In this document: one piece after another, positions 57,695-64,000 of the stretch
Layout of the letters: every line of letters begins with the position of its first letter
How positions within the stretch are numbered: position 1 is the first letter of the stretch
From: Galerina marginata
Taxonomy: Eukaryota; Basidiomycota; Agaricomycetes; Agaricales; Galerinaceae
Assembly: GCA_023014335.1 (NCBI GenBank)
Contig: JAECYW010000012.1
Span: 744,001 to 808,000 of the forward strand
DNA: 64,000 nucleotides
Reading direction: 5' to 3'
Made by a program: the position numbers and the translations under genes
Notes under the pieces: model-generated
What the model was told of the DNA's origin: nothing
What the model saw: only the letters and a program-made list of their open reading frames with translations
The model's database searches: none

Positions 57695-59928
57695 ATTTGC
57701 TCCCTTCTCTTTTTTTGGATATTTGTTTTGTCTGGCTCAGATAGCAGTGTACGGTGCTGTAGGATATCTGGACACCCGAATCACAGAATGTGCCTACCTC
57801 GTCACGAAAGGTGATTCAGTTTCTTTTGCTTGTGGGCTATTGAGTGACATGAACAAGCATCTACCCATTGATATTGCACTATCACTATAGATAAAGATGG
57901 GACAAAGCCTCACCCTAAATAAACTTACAATGCTGCTATTTGAGGGCCGCGCCGGGACAGAGGAGGGATCGACTCATCGAGAATCGAAATCAAAGACGTT
58001 GATCTGGTGTACGATCACATGATACGCGTCAAATCCTACCTGCTCTTAATATCTGCTCTTCCAATTCCCCATGCCGCTCTTACGTTCTAGATGTGGGTTT
58101 AGCTATTTTTCTAATAACTCCTTCGACACGTTTACAGGGTTCTCTCTGCTGCTGGTTTAACAACCTTGCCTTCACACCTGGGGAGTCAACGAGCAGCAGG
58201 CCAGGCTCTAGATGTGCAGTTGTTCACGAAGGACCATGCTTTGTCTTACTTAACGAAGTTCTTACTTCAGTTTCTTTAGACCCAAGGTTTGCTTTCGAAG
58301 GGTGGGGATGGATTGGCCTATTGACTTTGGTGTTACGAGTCCTATTGATGAGTCCTATTTATAGTTCTTTAATCCCTCACCAGGATTTTGTCACACGAGC
58401 CGGCCAGCCGGACCATTTCCGCACCCTATCTCCGTCGTCGTCGGCTTCAACCACCTCCCACCCTTCGTCTCTCCAGCCCAATTCACTGTCCGTCTGCCGT
58501 CTCACCAGCTTCATATAACACGCCCCAAAACAATGCCAAGGACCATTCCGAGTGCCCCTCCCCTCCAATGAGGTATGTGGGCCGGATTTTGAGGTCCTTC
58601 GTACTATATGTCCGCCCCAGCCTCGCTCGTTATGCACTCCCCGTCGTGATATCGACTTGACGGATGCAAACTTCGTTGTCGAGGGCGCCGCTGCCACAGG
58701 TAAGTAATAGTTTGTTTAAAGCTCGAAAACTTACCTAACCTCATAACTAGGATTGTAAACCAGCAATTGTGCCTTTGAGTACACAACAACGCACCTTCTC
58801 CCTTTGCATCCCGACTAGGCATCCAAACCACAGACTCTCGACGCTCCACAGTCGCATGTGTCGAGTCAAACAACCATTAGGGAGCCTTTCGCGATACCCA
58901 AGTGAGTAACCCTTCCATTCATCGTCAAATTATTATTTACCTTCTTTCCAGCACCTCGAGCTCGTGATTTCGACGTCTCAACTACACCCAGTAACCCACT
59001 ATCACTTGTCCGCCCACTCCCCAACTCCTGTCTTGCGATTGCGCATCACTGTCCGCCGACCTGTGATCTTGACCTTGACTACTTCCCGTAGCCGTCGCCG
59101 TCGCCTCTGCTTGTCGTTACCGTTCCCTTCATTCGTTAGTTTGGCAGCTGCAGCTCGAGCCGCGGGAGGACCTGTGATGGGAGTATGGACTTCGGGTCGT
59201 TGCTGAGCGACCTGCAGGGTCTAATATCAAGGTCCCCGATAAACTTTAGGCAAGTTTATCGTTTCTTTCCTCTTCAATTAAATCTGCTCACAGCTTGTAG
59301 GGATCCAACAATATCAGGGAAAGCTCCGCGGTATGGGAAGAGAGTGGGCTGTGACAATGTGACACAAGCTTCGTTCCCGCTAGAAACCGTCTCATTTGCA
59401 GAAGCTCCCTCCTTACACGACGCGTTGCACACGAGCTTAGCTTTGCCATGGATAATGTCACATACGATGCTTGTGAGTTTCCCTTCTCCTTTCAAAAAAT
59501 TTCTGTGGTGCTTATTCCTCTGTCTACGTAGCTGAAGACCTGGTGGTGTATGGCGCCGACGGCACTCCAGTCACCTTTAACCCGGCGACATGGGCTTCGT
59601 CCTTTGCTCGATGGCCCTTCTGTGGATTATGATTCCAGGTGTCGGCCTGTTCTTTTCTGGTCTTCTCCGCAGAAAGAACGCGCTCTCGATGATTTGGACA
59701 TCACTCGCGTCTATTGCCGTTGCGTAATTCCAAGTGCGTTTCTCCCACTCTAAGTTATATGAACTATGTCAGGCTAACGCGAAACTCAGTGATTTTTCTG
59801 GAGGTTCTCATTGGCCTTTAGCGAAACTGGCAGTGCTTATATTGGAGACTTGAGTGAGTTCTTTATTGATCCGTCTGACTAAAATATCTGCTAATTACGG
59901 AATGCCTATCTTAAGAGTACTTCACTGC
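57695..59928. other. No confidently supported gene
   Basis: Scattered exon-like fragments occur, for example a frame reading DIDLTDANFVVEGAAAT before GTAAGTAA near 58700, but I cannot assemble them into one gene or name a family. Confidence 0.4.
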
Positions 59929-60370
59929 TGGAAGGGGAATATTCTGCGGGGCGCAGAATCTAGGTAGAATGTAATGTTAAATCATTTAGTTCTGATTAAA
60001 GCAGAATAATAAAATTTTAATTGTTTCTGCGACGACGCAAAAGACAATAAGAATCGAGGGAGATTTTTATGTTTTGCCTAAATTCAGTATCTCGCAGAAT
60101 TTTTCCTTCTGCGCCGATTCTGAGACAATTAGAATCTAATCAAGACGTAAGGTTTTACCCAAATTCACCCTAATTCAGAACATATCAATCTGCAATTGCG
60201 CAAAATAAGCTGAGAACCTTTCATTCTGAGTTATTTAGAACGTATCATTCTGATCTAATTCCGAACGGATTTAAATTTTTGTAGAATCTTATTATAAATA
60301 AAAATTCTACATTTTGCAGAACGCATCGTCCCAAGTCGGGGGTACGTCATCTGACCCGACTTGGGCCCCG
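59929..60370. repeat. AT-rich repeat with TTCTGCG words and an 11-bp stem
   Basis: The stretch contains ATTCTGCG/CGCAGAAT as a hairpin at 59941-59959 and further TTCTGCG/CGCAGAA words at about 60035, 60090 and 60110, pointing to a decayed non-autonomous element. Near its right edge a perfect inverted repeat, CCCAAGTCGGG (60330-60340) with CCCGACTTGGG (60355-60365), can fold with a 14-nt loop. The stem lies about 110 bp beyond the stop of the CACTA transposase. Confidence 0.55.
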
Positions 60371-63097
60371 ACAATGACTTATTGACTAAAGACGAAGTCG
60401 GAATAGATTGATAAGAACAAATATAATAGAATTCATGTGGTATTAGTAAATAGATGGCTACCGAGATAATAATTACAAGATAAGGAATTGAAGATTAGTA
60501 CTCCTGTATAGATAAGCAATTGTTAGCCTTGGTCCAAAGTAAGGGAACAAGATAGTTACCCGACATAAAGATATAACAGCCAAACAGTCGGCGCCACACC
60601 ACGGAAAGAACAGGCCAGCAAAGTGTGATTCGACGTCTTGAGGCTTGATAATTACAAGTTGTCCAAGTTGTTGAGACCAGAGCGACGAATGGAGGAAGGG
60701 GTATTTTTGAAATGGGTCTTCGGACATAGTCCTGAGGAAAAATCGAACAACAAAATAAACTTCCCCCGTAGAAATCTGGAGGATGCTTTCGATCTGAGCT
60801 GGAATAGATAGAAGCGGAAGGCGGCGGACAAGAATGAAGCTGTTGCCTCTATGGCGAGCAACCGTGGTGAATGTCAAATGGTTTATGGTATAGCAAGTCA
60901 GGACTTTAGCTTCGCGTGGTGTTGCCTTCGTGGAGGAGAGGTATGTCCGCAATGCTCGGTAAGGTCCTTCCGCAATAGCGGTCATCCTACCAGTTATACC
61001 AGCTGGCTCATCTGCTTCGTCGTCGAGGGACAGAAACCGCGCAATATCTGTAAGCAATGTATTGCGCACTTGTGGGTCAATTAGTTTTGAGAAAAGGCCA
61101 CTGCAATTTCTGATTGCCTGAGGACAACCCTCTTTGAACATGAATGCTCGGAGGTTGGCAGACTTCGTAAACGAGGAAGATATTGTCTCCTCGAGTTTAC
61201 CTGAAGGTACAATGAGTCAAACTCAAAAACGAAAGAAAAATGCTTACCGTTCTGGAAGTTATTTGGAATACGTTGGAGCATTCCGATCAAACGTTCGAAA
61301 GGAAAGGTCCACCAAGAATGTACCGGACCATAGAGTCGCAAATATTCTGCAAGATGGAGGGCCATATGCTGATTCGGAAGGAACCTATACCGCGGAAACA
61401 GTCCCCGAATTCCCTTGAGATACTTTTGCATGTGATAGAGATAGAGGTCAGCATTTTCCTGTGAAGTAGTCCGAGAAGATGCGATGATGACCGCTGAGAC
61501 CAGAGATAGGGTGACTTCTAAAAGCTCTTTGCATTGCTTTGAGCGCTGATCCGTAAAATCTTCTGCTTGTTCCCACAGGCGAATAAGTGAAATCGGGAGA
61601 TAGGTCGTACTGAGTGTACGCCATTGATCTGCCTTGAGCTTTCCATGACTCGGTTCCCCAAGGTTGTTTGGAACCGACGTGAGCCAGGAAGGGGTGATCA
61701 TATTTTCGATATCAGACCGAAGCTCAGCAACTTCCATAGCAGTAAGAATTGAGCCGCTCGTAAAGTTTTGTGGTGTTTCAGTTTGGGTTAACCGCTATAC
61801 AAATAATATTAGCCTAAGTTGACCTTCGAAGAGGAGTTAAGACTGACCCAGGCAAGAATTGAGTGTATGAAATCGGGTTTATTGAACCTTTTTTTGTTGA
61901 CATGATTGGTGTCTGCCTTCAAGGAGGCGCCGACTGATGTAAAAAGTAATTTGAGTGCTTCTCGATGTAGGGGAAATAACCGCTTGTAGTATTTATCATA
62001 GCCGACCGTCAACTTGAGTTCCTTCTTTATAGGGGCTTCAAGGATAGTTATTAAACGGAGGACGCTCTTTCGTTCATGAACATTCAACCGAGCAATTTCC
62101 CCCTCGGGAACATGAATTATGATAGATTTTGCTGGTTTGTTGATATTGTTAAGTCGAATCCCCAGGATGTCGAAATGTTCCTGGACCAAGCCAAGAAACA
62201 GGTTGTGCATAGCGTCGACGACAATGAAACATGAGGTGTTAAAATATGGGAGCCGAAATAGTTCAGACCACTGGATCCCGGTGTCATGAACAGTTTCAGT
62301 CCTCGCCTTCTCATTCTCAGCATCCAGATAAGCTTGCGCAGAATTGCGAATTTCTTGGTCTGTCCGTCGGTTCCCTAATCTTGCAAATGAGTCATTGAAG
62401 GTATCATCTGGCCGTCTTGTACAGTGACACATTGCACACATTTGCGTGTGGTGAATTGATGCAAAGCTGCCGGTTTTACGAGCCGCAGGAAGGTCAGAAA
62501 CGAGACAAACGAGGGCACATCGGACCACCCTCCCATAATAATAAGCCGCAGTGCGGGAAAAGCGAATGCCATTGTACCAGAATTCCAACAACATGTCAAC
62601 GAGTAGACGAAGGTAATGATTGAGACAGGTTAAGGGAGGTTCGTTCGGTCCAGGAATAATTCCAAATAAAAACATGTTTTCCGGTTTATAGCGCATTTCT
62701 GGAGGTAGGTTCAGACAAACGAGCGATATCAAGCCGATCGACTTCTTCTTCCCTGCCTGTTTGTTGCCCAGGGGATTGAAGTAGTCGACGCAGAGGGAGA
62801 AAACATACCGGCCTTCATCGCCGCCAGCACTGAAGTGCAGTCCGTCAAGACCTTTGAAGTTTCGCAAGACTTCGGCGTCGAAAATGTCCTTCATTTCCTT
62901 GGGAGGGGTTGATCCGTCTTTGCATGACGCCCAAGCATTATCCATTTTCTCCTCATAACCAGAACGTGACAACAGGCCGCCCAGCCAGTCCTTAAAGCTA
63001 AAAGCGACAAAGGGCTTGATTGGAAGGTAAACTGTGTGGCCATTCACGCGTCGTGGTTTGAGAAGTGGTGTACCACATTTCTTGCTGCCTGGAAAGT

Positions 63098-63904
63098 GAG
63101 GTCTTTACTCTGCCCCACCCGGAATGGGCGGATTCCGCCGGATTCCGGTGCATTCCGGCGGAATATTTCCATTCCGCCCCAGCCAAAAGTGCAAATTCCA
63201 CCGGAATATTGCCAAAAATGCTGATTCCGCCGGAATTCATTCCGGAAAAAAACCGGAATGGGACCGGAACGGAATGATCTGACATAAATAAGGGTTTGAT
63301 GCCATCAAAACAAGTCCGAGAACCTTGAAAACGGTGAAGGAATAGCCACAATAGTCTCAGTTTCAGTGATTTTCAGACTAACTAACTCAATTCTTCACCG
63401 CAAAATGAGTTCTTAGGTTTTTTTTTGAAGGAATAAAGATGTTTGATGGTATTTATAGTTGTTTGTGTGTGTTAGGACCCCTGAAAATCACTCTTTTGCC
63501 AATCTTATGGTGGAAACACATAACTTGGCACATTTTGCATCCCTGCAAAATAGTCTGGGCGTGGGAGTGATAAATCCACCAACCGTACTCACCAAAAATA
63601 GAACATTCTGACTATAATAAAGTTCAATAAAACAGCAACATACCTATGAGCTGCACTCTATGTTGTGCACGTGCACCATTCCTGAGTTATTTGTAAAAAT
63701 GTGATTCCAGTCTATTCCAGTCTATTCCGGTCCATTCCGGTGGATTCCGGTGGATTCCGGTCTACCATTCCGCCGGAATCCACTGGAATCCACTGGAATT
63801 TCCTACTTTTTCAGGCTTATTTGCTCAAATTCCACCGGAATCCACCGGAATCCACCGGAATCCGGCCATTCCGGCCGGAATAGGTGGGGCAAGGTAAAGT
63901 ACAG
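63098..63904. mobile_element. hAT-like MITE (807 bp) inside the CACTA gene
   Basis: An 8-bp direct repeat TGGAAAGT flanks the element (63090-63097 and 63905-63912), the target-duplication length typical of hAT elements. The ends are imperfect inverted repeats sharing CTTTAC and TGCCCCACC, followed on both sides by arrays of GGATTCCGG/CCGGAATCC words (63120-63260 and 63705-63885). It encodes nothing of note. Confidence 0.85.
63488..63571. repeat. Partial copy of the 32455-32629 MITE family
   Basis: Shares CTTGGCA, ATTTTGCATCC and GCAAAATAGTC with the right half of the MITE at 32455-32629, and is bounded by ATCACTC and GAGTGAT. It lies inside the 807-bp hAT-like element, so it was either nested there or captured. 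Confidence 0.6.
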
Positions 63905-64000
63905 TGGAAAGTCACGATGGTGGCACATGTTAGGATAGACGGGGATAGGTGAACCCGCCTGGAAGGTTGGCTCGTATGTAAAATGGCAGTCGGGGTTGGG

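Larger units (their letters stand above)
60473..64000 (-). pseudogene. CACTA-type (Tnp2) transposase, split by a MITE
   Basis: The minus strand encodes a CACTA/EnSpm-type transposase that runs off the right edge of the window. N-terminal blocks CHFTYEPTFQAGSPIPVYP and CHHRDFPGSKKCG lie at 63999-63905. After the inserted element the frame resumes at about 63097 and continues through LPIKPFVAFSFKDWL, GLDGLHFSAGGDEGRY, FFNPLGN-type YFNPLGNKQAGKKKSIGLIS, PPEMRYKPENMFL, GPNEPPLTCLNHYL and SELFRLPYFNTSCFIVVDAMHNLFLGL (Tnp2 core). Exons at 61081-61737 and 60473-61141 carry the C-terminal part (PFERLIGMLQRI, RHRGNSFILVRR). Its body reads without obvious stops. The only clear damage is the insertion at 63098-63904; removing it together with one copy of the 8-bp duplication leaves one continuous frame. 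Confidence 0.85.

Noticed and set aside
60330..60365. The 11-bp stem-loop as a bacterial-type terminator.
   Set aside because: The setting is eukaryotic and no U-run follows. It may be part of a transposon end.

Overview
The window looks like a repeat-dense accessory region of a mushroom-forming basidiomycete (Agaricomycetes). The evidence is introns of about 45-60 bp with GT-AG ends, two giant KDZ (Kyakuja-Dileera-Zisupton) transposons, a TET/JBP-type 2-oxoglutarate dioxygenase riding in one of them, CACTA and hAT remnants, and F-box/LRR-like and acidic low-complexity genes. Nothing here is bacterial or viral. All calls come from reading the sequence; no database search was run.

Layout. 21-3590: a short hypothetical ORF, a decayed GH31 alpha-glucosidase fragment and the 3' two thirds of a ribonucleotide reductase large-subunit gene, both on the minus strand and both broken. 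3586-24946: KDZ element 1 (21.4 kb), bounded by inverted repeats of about 2,076 bp that are identical wherever compared. It carries a 1,018-aa KDZ transposase (minus), an 859-aa protein with an RGG box (minus), a dead fragment of proteasome subunit Rpn7 (minus) and a 13-exon AT-hook gene (plus). Its central 4.4 kb holds 23 copies of a short hairpin motif with a conserved 10-nt loop and arms that change in a paired way. I do not recognise this motif, and I consider it the most interesting signal in the window.

24947-37728: a gene-poor stretch with tandem arrays of 155-160 bp units, a MITE, an F-box/LRR-like gene and the C-terminal part of a hAT transposase. 37729-52118: KDZ element 2 (14.4 kb, 32-bp terminal inverted repeats). 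It carries an 808-aa lineage-type protein (minus), a protein with two RNase H1 N-terminal (viroplasmin-type) modules (plus), a MYND zinc-finger protein (plus), the TET/JBP dioxygenase (minus) and, divergently, an apparently intact 1,081-aa KDZ transposase (plus). A minisatellite of about 79 bp follows the transposase.

52119-64000: a minus-strand hypothetical gene, a plus-strand acidic-repeat gene ending in a membrane segment, AT-rich non-coding sequence, and a CACTA (Tnp2-type) transposase split by an 807-bp hAT-like MITE with an 8-bp target duplication.

Working together. In each KDZ element the transposase shares the element with DNA- or RNA-binding cargo: AT-hook and RGG proteins in element 1; dioxygenase, MYND and RNase H1N proteins in element 2. 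The TET/JBP enzyme is expected to oxidise 5-methylcytosine, so element 2 may relieve its own silencing (inference). Three housekeeping-gene fragments (RNR1, GH31, Rpn7) lie in or beside element 1, which points to gene-fragment capture or local segmental decay.
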